Counted from the stretch's first letter, positions 1 through 7,550 are shown. The stretch is DNA of 64,000 bases from Psychrobacillus sp044762855 (GCF_044762855.1 NZ_JBIWFB010000002.1:310001-374000); one strand, 5' to 3'. Notes: a model not told the origin generated them from the letters alone. Made by a program: numbers and translations.

Positions 1-77
1 CACATTTGACCCCGAGGGGCACCGTTCTTCTGCGACGAGCTTTGCGCAGGAGCAAGGCGCTGAAGCTGGACAGTTAA
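1..77. repeat. GC-rich hairpin-forming intergenic repeat (left end cut)
   Basis: The first 77 bases are much richer in G+C than the genes around them and contain two short hairpins: CCCC(10-13)/GGGG(16-19), and GCTTTGC(39-45)/GCAAGGC(52-58) with one G-U pair. No reading frame with a start and ribosome binding site fits. The composition and the ending 'gcgctgaagctggac' resemble dispersed intergenic repeats I remember from Planococcaceae. That match is recollection, not a search. It separates the U32 protease gene from whatever lies upstream, where relatives carry a paralogue (yrrN). Confidence 0.4.
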
Positions 78-93
78 GAAAGGAAGGTTACAA

Positions 94-1368
94 GTGACAA
101 TCACTAAACTAGATAAAATAAGCGAATTGATAGATGGTAAGCGCGTAATTACAAAAAAACCTGAGTTATTGGCGCCAGCAGGAAGTTTAGAAAAACTGAA
201 GATTGCCGTTCATTATGGGGCTGACGCTGTGTTCATCGGTGGACAAGAATTCGGATTACGATCAAACGCAGGTAACTTCTCCATTGAGGAAATGCGTGAA
301 GGTGTCGAATTTGCGAACCGGTATGGGGCGAAAATTTATGTAACGACCAATATTTTTGCACATAATGAAAATATGGATGGACTGGAAGAATACCTACAAG
401 GGATTGAAGGTGCCGGAGTAACCGGAATCATAGTAGCAGATCCGCTAATTATTGAAACTTGTCGTACTTTTGCTCCTAAACTGGAGTTGCACTTAAGTAC
501 ACAACAATCATTATCCAACTGGAAAGCCGTTCAATATTGGAAGGAAGAAGGACTGCATCGGGTTGTTCTCGCTCGTGAAACGACTGGTGATGAAATTCAG
601 TTGATGAAAGAAAAAGTGGATATAGAAATCGAAACATTTGTGCACGGTGCGATGTGTATTGCATACAGCGGTAGATGTACACTTTCTAATCATATGACTG
701 CCCGTGATTCGAACCGCGGCGGTTGTTGCCAATCTTGTCGTTGGGATTATGATTTATATGAGCAAAACGATGGGGAAGAGCAAGCGTTATTTGATGATAA
801 AGATATTCCATTTGCGATGAGTCCAAAAGATTTAAAACTGCTGGAATCGATACCAAGAATGATTGAAATGGGTATTGATTCATTAAAAGTAGAAGGACGT
901 ATGAAATCGATTCATTACATCGCAACAGTAGTTAGTGTCTACCGAAAAGTAATCGATGCATATTGTGCAGATCCGGAAAACTTTGTGATGAAACAAGCGT
1001 GGCTTACAGAGCTTGAAAAATGTGCAAACCGGGAAACGGATACGGCATTTTTCGAAGGCGAACCAAGTTTTGAACAACAAATGTACGGTGTACACGATAA
1101 AAAGCTAGGGTACGATTTTGTCGGACTCGTGTTAGATTATAACGAGGATACACAAATAGTGACACTTCAACAGCGAAATTATTTTAAACCAGGTGACGAA
1201 GTAGAATTTTTCGGACCAGAAATTGAAAATGTTCGAATGACAATTAGTGAAATAACGAATGCAAAAGGAAAAATATTGGATGCTGCAAGACATCCTTTAG
1301 AAATAGTACAATTTACATGTCCGGTTAAATTGTACCCAAATAACATGATGAGAAAGGGGCTAAAATAA
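94..1368 (+). CDS. yrrO: Peptidase U32 family tRNA hydroxylation protein (YrrO/TrhP2-like)
   Basis: The 424-residue protein has the U32 hallmarks: an N-terminal segment ELLAPAGSLEKLKIAVHYGAD (about 24-44), the signature TFVHGAMCIAYSGRC (about 184-198) and a Cys cluster GGCCQSC soon after, which in this family is thought to bind an iron-sulfur cluster. The B. subtilis orthologue YrrO (TrhP2) takes part with YrrN in prephenate-dependent 5-hydroxyuridine formation at tRNA position 34; that role is known for the family, not seen here. The start is GTG at 94 behind AAGGAAGG. The stop overlaps the udk start by one base, so the two genes are probably co-transcribed and translationally coupled. Confidence 0.9.
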   Translation: MTITKLDKISELIDGKRVITKKPELLAPAGSLEKLKIAVHYGADAVFIGGQEFGLRSNAGNFSIEEMREGVEFANRYGAKIYVTTNIFAHNENMDGLEEYLQGIEGAGVTGIIVADPLIIETCRTFAPKLELHLSTQQSLSNWKAVQYWKEEGLHRVVLARETTGDEIQLMKEKVDIEIETFVHGAMCIAYSGRCTLSNHMTARDSNRGGCCQSCRWDYDLYEQNDGEEQALFDDKDIPFAMSPKDLKLLESIPRMIEMGIDSLKVEGRMKSIHYIATVVSVYRKVIDAYCADPENFVMKQAWLTELEKCANRETDTAFFEGEPSFEQQMYGVHDKKLGYDFVGLVLDYNEDTQIVTLQQRNYFKPGDEVEFFGPEIENVRMTISEITNAKGKILDAARHPLEIVQFTCPVKLYPNNMMRKGLK

Positions 1369-2006
1369 TGTCTAATAGAACTCCTCTTATCATTGGAATC
1401 TCTGGTGGTTCCGGTTCTGGGAAAACGAGTGTAACAAATGCGATAAGTGATGTTTTTAAAAACCATTCTGTCGTAGTAATCGAACAAGACTATTATTATA
1501 AAGACCAAAGCCATTTAAAATTTGAAGAACGTTTAAACACAAACTACGATCATCCACTTGCTTTTGATAATGACTTACTTATCGAGCATATTCATGACCT
1601 ATTGAATAATAAAGCAATCGAAAAACCCGTGTATGATTATGCTCAGCATACACGTTCGAACGAAACAATTACGATAGAGCCAAAAGACGTGATCATTTTA
1701 GAAGGAATACTAGTGCTAGAAGATGAACGTCTTCGTAATTTGATGAACATAAAATTATTTGTAGATACAGATTCTGATTTACGAATTATTCGTCGAATTT
1801 TAAGGGATATTCATGAAAGAGGTCGTACGGTCGAATCAGTCGTGGAACAATACTTGACAGTCGTTCGACCTATGCATAACCAATTTATAGAGCCAACAAA
1901 AAAATATGCCGATGTCATTATTCCCGAAGGTGGACAAAATGAAGTGGCAATCGATTTAATGGTTACAAAAATAAAAACAATTCTTGAAACTGACGTTATT
2001 GTATAA
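1368..2006 (+). CDS. udk: Uridine kinase
   Basis: This 212-residue protein phosphorylates uridine and cytidine to UMP and CMP in pyrimidine salvage. The P-loop GGSGSGKT is at residues 13-20. The conserved NYDHPLAFD and PVYDYAQHTR segments and the lid-type arginines RRILRDIHERGR follow in the usual order, and the length is normal. The ATG shares its A with the yrrO stop codon (TAATG), which fits the conserved yrrO-udk-greA order of Bacillales. Confidence 0.96.
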   Translation: MSNRTPLIIGISGGSGSGKTSVTNAISDVFKNHSVVVIEQDYYYKDQSHLKFEERLNTNYDHPLAFDNDLLIEHIHDLLNNKAIEKPVYDYAQHTRSNETITIEPKDVIILEGILVLEDERLRNLMNIKLFVDTDSDLRIIRRILRDIHERGRTVESVVEQYLTVVRPMHNQFIEPTKKYADVIIPEGGQNEVAIDLMVTKIKTILETDVIV

Positions 2007-2021
2007 TATGATGATTGGTGA

Positions 2022-2051
2022 TTGACAATAATTTCATGAAATTCATATCAT
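2022..2051 (+). promoter_or_regulatory. Candidate SigA promoter of greA
   Basis: TTGACA at 2022-2027 is followed after 18 bp by TATCAT (2046-2051), in the 114-bp gap between udk and greA. The -35 is perfect; the -10 is only fair. greA may therefore be transcribed separately from udk. Confidence 0.4.
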
Positions 2052-2120
2052 TCGATTATTCAGCATATGAATGGTACATGAAGAATGTTTTAAGTGTGTA
2101 TTTAAAGGAGTGTATGGGAA

Positions 2121-2594
2121 GTGTCAACAGAGAAACAATATCCAATGACCGTTGCTGGTAAACAAAAGCTAGAAGAAGAATTAGAATTATTGAAAACGGT
2201 TAAACGTAAAGAAGTCGTAGAACGTATTAAAATTGCGAGAAGCTTCGGAGACTTATCCGAGAATTCCGAGTATGATTCTGCAAAAGAAGACCAAGCATTT
2301 GTAGAAGGAAGAATTTCTACACTTGAGTCAATGATTCGAAATGCAGTGATTATTGAAGAAGAAGGCAATAATGATACTGTATCACTAGGGAAAACGGTAA
2401 CATTTATCGAAATTCCTGATGGTGATGAAGAAACATATACAATTGTAGGTTCAGCAGAGGCTGATCCGCTAGAAGGTCTTATTTCCAATGATTCACCTAT
2501 TGCAAAAGGTTTACTTGGTAAAACAATAGGTGAAAAGGTGAAAATCGTAACTCCAGGCGGAGAAATGGACGTAGAAATAAAATCGATTTCATAA
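2121..2594 (+). CDS. greA: Transcription elongation factor GreA
   Basis: The 157-residue protein stimulates cleavage of backtracked transcripts by RNA polymerase. It has the N-terminal coiled coil (EKQYPMTVAGKQKLEEELE onward) with the acidic tip around 'GDLSENSEYDSAKEDQ', and a C-terminal FKBP-like domain ending in GGEMDVEIKSI. The start is GTG at 2121, ten bases after AAAGGAG; the ATG at 2113 is out of frame. The gene ends just before a strong terminator. Confidence 0.96.
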   Translation: MSTEKQYPMTVAGKQKLEEELELLKTVKRKEVVERIKIARSFGDLSENSEYDSAKEDQAFVEGRISTLESMIRNAVIIEEEGNNDTVSLGKTVTFIEIPDGDEETYTIVGSAEADPLEGLISNDSPIAKGLLGKTIGEKVKIVTPGGEMDVEIKSIS

Positions 2595-2600
2595 CAAAGA

Positions 2601-2631
2601 AGAGGTAAACAATTATGTTTGCCTCTTTTTT
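2601..2631 (+). terminator. Rho-independent terminator of greA
   Basis: A 10-bp stem is formed by AGAGGTAAAC (2601-2610) and GTTTGCCTCT (2617-2626), with one G-U pair. It is followed by a run of T, directly after the greA stop codon. Confidence 0.85.
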
Positions 2632-2639
2632 GAATGCTT

Positions 2640-2853
2640 TAGAGAAAATGAATAAACTAGAAAACAGTTAAGTCTTAGTAAAAAATAGTGTAAATCATTA
2701 TGTAGTGAAACTTCGCGGTAGTGACCGCTAGTCTTCGAACTTGCCGCACCTAGCATGGGCCAACGCGTGTAGGTCTCAACTTTTGCGACCCAAGGCGCTA
2801 AGCCGAATATATTCTAGCTATCTATCTGGAGAAGATGGCCCACTAATAAATGC
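2640..2853. other. Intergenic DNA with no supported gene
   Basis: The AT-rich start passes at about 2710 into a GC-richer stretch (gccgcacctagcatgggcc, then gcgacccaaggcgctaagcc) whose vocabulary resembles the repeat at 1-77. A frame opens at 2741 but has no ribosome binding site and runs into the 21-nt repeats. I see no credible coding sequence. Confidence 0.5.
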
Positions 2854-2958
2854 ACAACGTTCTAGTCATTACTCGCAACATTGTATAGAATTCTCGCAAC
2901 ATTCCATTTCAAATGCGCAACATTATAGGTCATTCGCGCAACATTACCCAAAATGAGT
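2854..2958. repeat. Five-unit 21-nt tandem array, core GCAACATT
   Basis: Five units start at 2854, 2875, 2896, 2917 and 2938, exactly 21 nt apart. Each begins with the core GCAACATT (degenerate ACAACGTT in the first) and is followed by about 13 variable bases. Because 21 is a multiple of three, the array gives a heptad-like peptide repeat in one frame, but no gene signals accompany it. It faces a second array of opposite sense at 3007. Confidence 0.75.
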
Positions 2959-3006
2959 TACAGGCATCGATGTCTCACTCCAAGTAAACTTGTTGTTATA
3001 AGAATT

Positions 3007-3111
3007 AGTTGCTTTCATATGCAATTTAGTTGCTCTTGCGCTAATTTTAGTTGCTTTCGCTGTAGATTTAGTTGCTTTCACTGACTAGTTGGTTGCCATA
3101 AGCCATTTACT
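3007..3111. repeat. Five-unit 21-nt tandem array, core AGTTGCTTTC (opposite sense)
   Basis: The core AGTTGC recurs at 3007, 3028, 3049 and 3070, with GGTTGC at 3091, again exactly 21 nt apart. GTTGC is the reverse complement of the GCAAC core at 2854-2958, so the two arrays are arranged head to head around a 48-bp spacer. Only the core is conserved; the rest of each unit drifts. Confidence 0.75.
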
Positions 3112-3193
3112 GGATACACTCAATGAAAAATAAGAATAAAGTTTTATATGAAGTGGATTGATACAGAAAAAGTAAGCAATTTCTGTTGATTTT

Positions 3194-3345
3194 CTCAGCA
3201 ATTGGCGACTCTAGCAGGAATAGCGTTAGGTGACGACTCTGGACTGTGCGCAAGCGAGGGAAGCGGCTGAGACAACGCGGGCGGAATGCATCTGTACTGC
3301 AGCGAAAGTACCAGCGGACGCTTCCTTAAGAAGCAGTATCCCTAT
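3194..3345. repeat. Dispersed GC-rich intergenic repeat of Bacillales type
   Basis: The segment begins 'tcagcaattggcgactctag' and carries blocks such as 'gcgcaagcgagggaagcgg' and 'gcagcgaaagtaccagcgg'. It is clearly GC-rich against AT-rich flanks. This vocabulary matches a common dispersed intergenic repeat I remember from Bacillaceae and Planococcaceae. A 94-codon frame across it has no ribosome binding site and overlaps the next gene, so I do not call it. Confidence 0.5.
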
Positions 3346-3409
3346 ATTACCCATGTTTTCTTTTATGGAAACTACTAATAAAATGATACATTTGAAGCCA
3401 TTTAGGAAT

Positions 3410-3438
3410 TTGTTCAGGAAAATGAAACTAAATATACT
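3410..3438 (+). promoter_or_regulatory. Candidate SigA promoter of yrrS
   Basis: TTGTTC (3410-3415), a 17-bp spacer and TATACT (3433-3438) lie about 50 bp upstream of the yrrS start. The -10 is good and the -35 moderate. Confidence 0.45.
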
Positions 3439-3489
3439 TTCTAATCGTCTTATTATATTGTATTCTCTAATCTATGGAGGAGGAATAGT

Positions 3490-4164
3490 ATGCAAGACAA
3501 TAATAGACGCATGAATATACGACAAAATAGAAAGAAAAAAAATAAAATACTCAATATATTGATTGGTATAGTACTACTCTTAATCATTATGGTCGTTGTA
3601 AATATCGTAACGGACGATAATACGGAAGAGGCAGCTGTAGAACAAGAGGTATCAGATACGTTAGAAACAGAAGATGAATCGGCAGAAGTAGATCTGGATG
3701 AAGGTCAACAAGAAGAGTCTTCTACAAACGAATCCAATACACAAAACGAACCAAGTAATTCTACCTCAGAAGAGGATAAAACAACTGAGACATCTGAAAA
3801 TACTAGTGAAAATACAACAACTGAGCAACAATCTAATAGTAATTCACAGGATGTAAATGCAACCGTAGACCCTTCCTGGGAACCAATTGGCACAACACAA
3901 ACTGGTGAGCATGTTTCTAGCTATGACAGTTCATCGGTTGACTGGGCAGAGAAAGTAGAAGCACTTGCTTATGCCGCTGGCTTAGAGCCATCGAATATGT
4001 ATGTGAAGTTTTTAGGTAACGGTGGAAGCCCTCAAAAATCGATTGGGACTGTCACTTCGAAAGATGGGAAAGAAATTTACCGCATCTCTTTAGAATGGAT
4101 AGATGGCCAAGGCTGGAAACCGACAAAAAGAGAAAAGTTAACAACATTAGAAGACGCCTCTTGA
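3490..4164 (+). CDS. yrrS: YrrS-like membrane-anchored DUF1510 protein
   Basis: This 224-residue protein has a basic N-terminus, one membrane segment (about residues 21-40, rich in I, L and V) and a long acidic Ser/Thr/Glu-rich linker (about 45-125). The C-terminal domain begins near DPSWEPIGT and contains WAEKVEALAYAAGL and a SLEWIDGQGW segment, as in the DUF1510/YrrS family. It is probably anchored with the C-terminal domain outside. The function is unknown. B. subtilis yrrS occupies the same region after greA. The start follows GGAGGAGG. The stop codon lies in the loop of the terminator. Confidence 0.8.
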   Translation: MQDNNRRMNIRQNRKKKNKILNILIGIVLLLIIMVVVNIVTDDNTEEAAVEQEVSDTLETEDESAEVDLDEGQQEESSTNESNTQNEPSNSTSEEDKTTETSENTSENTTTEQQSNSNSQDVNATVDPSWEPIGTTQTGEHVSSYDSSSVDWAEKVEALAYAAGLEPSNMYVKFLGNGGSPQKSIGTVTSKDGKEIYRISLEWIDGQGWKPTKREKLTTLEDAS

Positions 4165-4183
4165 CTCAAGGGCGTCTTTGACT
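4151..4183 (+). terminator. Terminator of yrrS
   Basis: AAGACGCC (4151-4158) pairs with GGCGTCTT (4171-4178), followed by T-rich sequence. The yrrS stop codon (4162-4164) sits in the loop. Confidence 0.75.
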
Positions 4184-4264
4184 TATTTTAATAGAAGTGC
4201 TTTATCTTCATTCAGCTAAAGATTCTCACCTCTATAGGTAAGTGAGATGAATGTAGTTTTGTTT

Positions 4265-4393
4265 AATGTTCAGCGGGTGTTCCAACGCCCGCTGAACGAA
4301 GATAAAGCCTCCGGCGGATGTCACAGATTTTCAAAGGAATTAATAGAGGTATCGATTCAAAATCTGGACGCAATTACGCCAAGGCGTAATTGA
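4265..4393. repeat. Three-hairpin intergenic repeat ahead of mtnN
   Basis: Three hairpins follow each other. GTTCAGCGGGTGTT (4268-4281) pairs with AACGCCCGCTGAAC (4284-4297) with one G-U pair. CAGATTTT (4324-4331) pairs with AAAATCTG (4359-4366). CAATTACGCC (4371-4380) pairs perfectly with GGCGTAATTG (4383-4392). The 'cctccggcggatgtcacag' and 'acgcaattacgcc' wording resembles a dispersed Planococcaceae repeat that I remember. It ends 20 bp before the mtnN start, so it would form part of the mtnN leader if transcribed. Confidence 0.6.
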
Positions 4394-4412
4394 TAGAGAG
4401 GGGCAAACTAAC

Positions 4413-5105
4413 ATGAAAATTGCAGTTATTGGTGCAATGGAGCAAGAAGTAGAATTATTGCGTAAGAAAATAGAAAATCCGGAAACAAAAGAAATTGCAA
4501 ATAGTGAATTTACAATTGGTACATACAAAAATCATGAAGTAATTTTATTGAAAAGCGGAATAGGAAAAGTAAATGCTGCCATGACGACAGCTATTTTATT
4601 GAGCGAATATAAACCGGACTATGTGATTAATACTGGTTCAGCTGGTGGATATGATCCAACACTTTCTGTTGGAGCGATTGTTATTTCAGACGAAGTTCGC
4701 CATCATGATGTCGATGTAACTGCTTTTGGATATGAAATGGGACAAGTACCACAACTTCCTGCAGCGTTTAAATCTGATGCCCATTTAATGAAACTTGCTG
4801 AAGAAGCGGTAAAAGAAATAGGAGAACATGAAGCTGCTACTGGATTAATCGCAACGGGAGATATTTTCATGCATAATCCTGAAAAAGTAGAAGAAGTCAG
4901 AGGGCATTTTCCACAGATGAAAGCATGTGAAATGGAAGCGGCAGCTGTAGCGCAAGTTTGTCATCAGTTTGAAGTTCCATTCGTTGTCATCCGATCACTA
5001 TCTGATATTGCTGGAAAAGAATCTTCTATTAGTTTCGATGAGTTTTTACCGGTTGCTGCTAAACATTCGACGGAAATAGTATTGCGTGTAGTAGAGCGAC
5101 TATAA
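4413..5105 (+). CDS. mtnN: 5'-methylthioadenosine/S-adenosylhomocysteine nucleosidase
   Basis: The enzyme cleaves adenine from methylthioadenosine and S-adenosylhomocysteine, which recycles methionine and removes an inhibitor of methylation. The 230-residue protein shows the catalytic Glu12 (GAMEQEVELL), the NTGSAGG and IATGDIFM segments, the ribose-binding EMEAAAVAQ and the catalytic Asp in RSLSDIAGKES. Length is typical. The start follows GAGAGGGG within the leader described above. Confidence 0.96.
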   Translation: MKIAVIGAMEQEVELLRKKIENPETKEIANSEFTIGTYKNHEVILLKSGIGKVNAAMTTAILLSEYKPDYVINTGSAGGYDPTLSVGAIVISDEVRHHDVDVTAFGYEMGQVPQLPAAFKSDAHLMKLAEEAVKEIGEHEAATGLIATGDIFMHNPEKVEEVRGHFPQMKACEMEAAAVAQVCHQFEVPFVVIRSLSDIAGKESSISFDEFLPVAAKHSTEIVLRVVERL

Positions 5106-5145
5106 TTTGTCATGAATTTGACAAACTAGAATAATCACTTTCATA

Positions 5146-5174
5146 TTAATAATTTATCCATTGTGTGCTATGAT
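5146..5174 (+). promoter_or_regulatory. Candidate extended -10 promoter of the 26-residue peptide gene
   Basis: TGCTATGAT (5166-5174) is an extended -10 element with a weak -35-like TTAATA 17 bp upstream. It lies 42 bp before the small gene at 5216 and follows an inverted repeat TTTGTCA/TGACAAA just after mtnN. Confidence 0.4.
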
Positions 5175-5215
5175 AAAGGCAACAGTGCTTGATTATGTTA
5201 GAGGGGGTTAATAGA

Positions 5216-5296
5216 ATGATCTTTTTGATGGGTATGTCTATTTTAATTACAGCTGTTTTAGCATTCATTATGATAGCAGAGACAAGCGAAGATTAA
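5216..5296 (+). CDS. 26-residue predicted membrane peptide
   Basis: An ATG preceded by the strong site GAGGGGG opens a 26-codon frame. The peptide is almost entirely hydrophobic (MIFLMGMSILITAVLAF and on) and ends in the acidic tail ETSED, so it would be a single-span membrane peptide. It has its own candidate promoter upstream and a terminator directly downstream that it shares with sigK. I do not recognise a family. It is below the size most gene callers report. Confidence 0.65.
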   Translation: MIFLMGMSILITAVLAFIMIAETSED

Positions 5297-5302
5297 GTTC
5301 TA

Positions 5303-6046
5303 CTAAGCTCTTTTGGTGTTCGATACATCAAAAGAGTTTTTTTCATGAATATATGATTGGTAGAGTTTTACGAGCGCGCGTTTTTCGATTCGTGAGACGT
5401 AACTTCGAGATATTTTTAATTGCTTCGATATTTCTTTTTGGGTCATTGGCTCATGCCCCAGTAATCCATATCGTCTAATCACAATATCCAGTTCTCGTTT
5501 TTCCAAATGCGATAAGTGTGTATACAATCTGTTTGTATCTTCCTCATCGACAAGTTGCTCATCGGTACTTTTATCCATATTTTGAAGTAAATCTGTTATC
5601 TCTAACGAATGGCCATCTTTATCCATTCCGATCGGTTCATGTAGTGAAACGTCTTTTTGTACTTTTTTCAAGGAACGTAAATACATAAGAATTTCATTTT
5701 CTATGCATCTTGCTGCGTAAGTTGCTAGTTTTGTTTTTTTAGTAGGTGTATAGCTATTTACTGCTTTCATCAAGCCAATCGTACCGATAGAGATATAATC
5801 GTCTAATAGCTCGTGTTTTGGATGAAACTTTTTGACAACATGTGCAACAAGCCGCATATTTCGTTCGATGAGCTCATCTCTTGCGGACAAGTCACCTTCC
5901 AAAAAACGATCAATCATTACTTTTTCTTCTTCTGGTGTAAATGGTTGATGAAATGCCTGACCTTTTAAGTACCCGAGAACAAGAGGAAGATCGGAGACAA
6001 CACTTATAAATGCAGTCAAAAGACCAGAGATACTAATCACCTCCAT
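5303..6046 (-). CDS. sigK: RNA polymerase sigma factor SigK (uninterrupted)
   Basis: This is the late mother-cell sporulation sigma factor. It has a hydrophobic pro-sequence (about the first 30 residues), region 2 (LIERNMRLVAHVVKKF, ISIGTIGLMKAV, KLATYAARCIENEIL) and region 4 (EKRELDIVIRRYGL, QKEISKQLKISRSYVSRIEKRAL). The gene is continuous, unlike B. subtilis, where the skin element splits it. The ATG at 6046 is the first canonical start (247 residues), but a near-perfect ribosome binding site GGAGGTGAT covers codons 1-4, so the true start may be ATC at 6031; see findings. A SigE-like promoter lies upstream. Confidence 0.93.
   Translation of the reverse strand: MEVISISGLLTAFISVVSDLPLVLGYLKGQAFHQPFTPEEEKVMIDRFLEGDLSARDELIERNMRLVAHVVKKFHPKHELLDDYISIGTIGLMKAVNSYTPTKKTKLATYAARCIENEILMYLRSLKKVQKDVSLHEPIGMDKDGHSLEITDLLQNMDKSTDEQLVDEEDTNRLYTHLSHLEKRELDIVIRRYGLLGHEPMTQKEISKQLKISRSYVSRIEKRALVKLYQSYIHEKNSFDVSNTKRA
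5308..5343 (+). terminator. Terminator between the small peptide gene and sigK
   Basis: CTCTTTTGGTGT (5308-5319) pairs with ACATCAAAAGAG (5325-5336), followed on the plus strand by seven T. The stem lies within the last codons of sigK on the other strand and could also stop sigK transcription. Confidence 0.8.
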
Positions 6047-6062
6047 CAAGTTATACACTTTC

Positions 6063-6090
6063 AGTATATGTCGAAAAACACAGGAATATG
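6063..6090 (-). promoter_or_regulatory. SigE-type promoter of sigK
   Basis: On the minus strand, CATATTCC (6090-6083) is followed by CATATACT (6070-6063), giving the SigE layout ATATT-N14-CATATACT, close to the consensus CATACANT. It stands 17 bp before the ATG at 6046. SigE control of sigK is known in B. subtilis. Confidence 0.6.
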
Positions 6091-6138
6091 AAAAAGAACG
6101 GCTGCACATAGCAACCGCTCTAAATGATGGAAAACTTA

Positions 6139-6678
6139 TTAAACTTTTTTTAACGTAAAAGTGCTAATCATTAAAAAAGCAAGAATAATGAATAAAAACA
6201 TGTACGAAACATCAGGTATCACATCTATTGCGAAATAGGATAGTGTTAAAATTACTCCTGCAACTGTGATCGGTAGGCCTGTAAAAAAACCATTCGATTC
6301 GGATATATTAAATCTAGCTAGTCTAAATGCACCACATGCAATATAAATAATGGTGATGGCCATTCCTGCTGTACTAAACTCTTGTAAAACTAGAGAATAT
6401 AATAACAAGGCAGGTGCAACGCCGAAAGAGATAATATCACTCATGGAGTCGAGTTGTTTCCCAAGTTCTGATTCAAGATGAAACTTTCTTGCTACCATTC
6501 CATCAAATCGGTCTAATAAGCCTGCTATAAATATAAACAGTACACTATATGCAGGTGATTCATTCATCGTAGCCATTATAGCTGCACCACCGAACGCAAG
6601 GTTGCCTATCGTGATCATATTTGCTGCTTGTGATTTCAATTTTTTTCGGGTATTGGACATAATACTTTGTAAATACAT
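6139..6678 (-). CDS. pssA: CDP-diacylglycerol-serine O-phosphatidyltransferase
   Basis: The enzyme makes phosphatidylserine in the membrane. The 179-residue protein carries the CDP-alcohol phosphotransferase motif DG-x2-AR-x8-G-x3-D-x3-D (FDGMVARKFHLESELGKQLD and on, about residues 58-81) and several membrane segments. The start ATG at 6678 follows AAAGGAGTGAT. It diverges from psd, which uses its product, across an 89-bp shared promoter region. Confidence 0.93.
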   Translation of the reverse strand: MYLQSIMSNTRKKLKSQAANMITIGNLAFGGAAIMATMNESPAYSVLFIFIAGLLDRFDGMVARKFHLESELGKQLDSMSDIISFGVAPALLLYSLVLQEFSTAGMAITIIYIACGAFRLARFNISESNGFFTGLPITVAGVILTLSYFAIDVIPDVSYMFLFIILAFLMISTFTLKKV

Positions 6679-6767
6679 TGTAAATCACTCCTTTACAAAC
6701 GAACTATTTCGTATATTATACTTTGAATAAGTAAAAATTGTAAGCTATTGTTCAGAGGGAGATAGAA

Positions 6768-7550
6768 ATGAGAGAAAAATTATACCAATCCATGATTGAA
6801 TTAACAAATGGAAAATGGTCTTCTACTATTATTCAATCATATGCAAGATCTAAGTTAAGTAAATCCATCATTCCAACTTATATTAACTATTTTAATATAA
6901 CTTTACAAGATGTCACTCGTCCTATCAATGAATTTTCTACACTACATGATTTTTTCATTCGTGAAGTGTCTACGGAGAGTCGACCAATAGATGAGGGGAC
7001 AAGTAGTATCATTAGTCCCGTTGATGCAACGGTTGAAACATTCGGATCTATTACGAAAGATGGCATCTTTTTCGTAAAAGGCAAACCGTATACATTAGAA
7101 AATTTGCTTGGCTCCCAAAAGGTTGCAAATCAATTTATAAATGGATCGTATATCATTTTATATTTAAGCCCTGCTGAGTATCATCGAATTCATGCACCAA
7201 TCGATGGGGAAGTAATTCGTCAATATACGCTCGGAAAGAAGTCTTATCCTGTAAACAAATGGGGACTACAATATGGGAAAGATACCATTAGTGGTAATTA
7301 TCGATTGTTAACAGAACTACGTATGCCAAACAATAAGCACTGTAGTCATATTAAAGTGGGGGCAATGTTTGTTAATTCGATTGAATTGACGAATACTTCT
7401 TCGGCTTGGAAAAAAGGCGAGGAAGTGGGTTATTTCTCATTTGGTTCAACCGTTGTCCTGCTATTTGAAGCAGGCAGTATGGAGTTTTCATCTACTATAA
7501 AGCCTGGGAAGTTTGTACGAATGGGTGAGAGCCTGGCAAATATGCTATAA
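6768..7550 (+). CDS. psd: Phosphatidylserine decarboxylase proenzyme
   Basis: The enzyme converts phosphatidylserine to phosphatidylethanolamine. Near the C-terminus the self-cleavage site is FGST (residues 225-228); cleavage before the Ser generates the pyruvoyl group. The catalytic-histidine segment YLSPAEYHRIHAPIDG and the SPVDATVE stretch are present. The length is 260 residues, usual for Bacillales. It is paired divergently with pssA. Confidence 0.94.
   Translation: MREKLYQSMIELTNGKWSSTIIQSYARSKLSKSIIPTYINYFNITLQDVTRPINEFSTLHDFFIREVSTESRPIDEGTSSIISPVDATVETFGSITKDGIFFVKGKPYTLENLLGSQKVANQFINGSYIILYLSPAEYHRIHAPIDGEVIRQYTLGKKSYPVNKWGLQYGKDTISGNYRLLTELRMPNNKHCSHIKVGAMFVNSIELTNTSSAWKKGEEVGYFSFGSTVVLLFEAGSMEFSSTIKPGKFVRMGESLANML

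Noticed and set aside
2741..2956. 71-codon plus-strand frame across the first 21-nt array
   Set aside because: No ribosome binding site, start in GC-rich repeat DNA; the peptide repeat is only the translation of the 21-nt units.
2854..3111. CRISPR array
   Set aside because: Conserved core is only 6-10 nt, unit length 21 nt, no cas genes, and the two halves face in opposite directions.
3230..3514. 94-codon frame overlapping the yrrS start
   Set aside because: It lies in a dispersed intergenic repeat, has no ribosome binding site and overlaps the promoter and start of yrrS.
5303..6046. sigK interrupted by a skin-like element or recombinase
   Set aside because: The gene is continuous through regions 2 to 4 and no recombinase is nearby.
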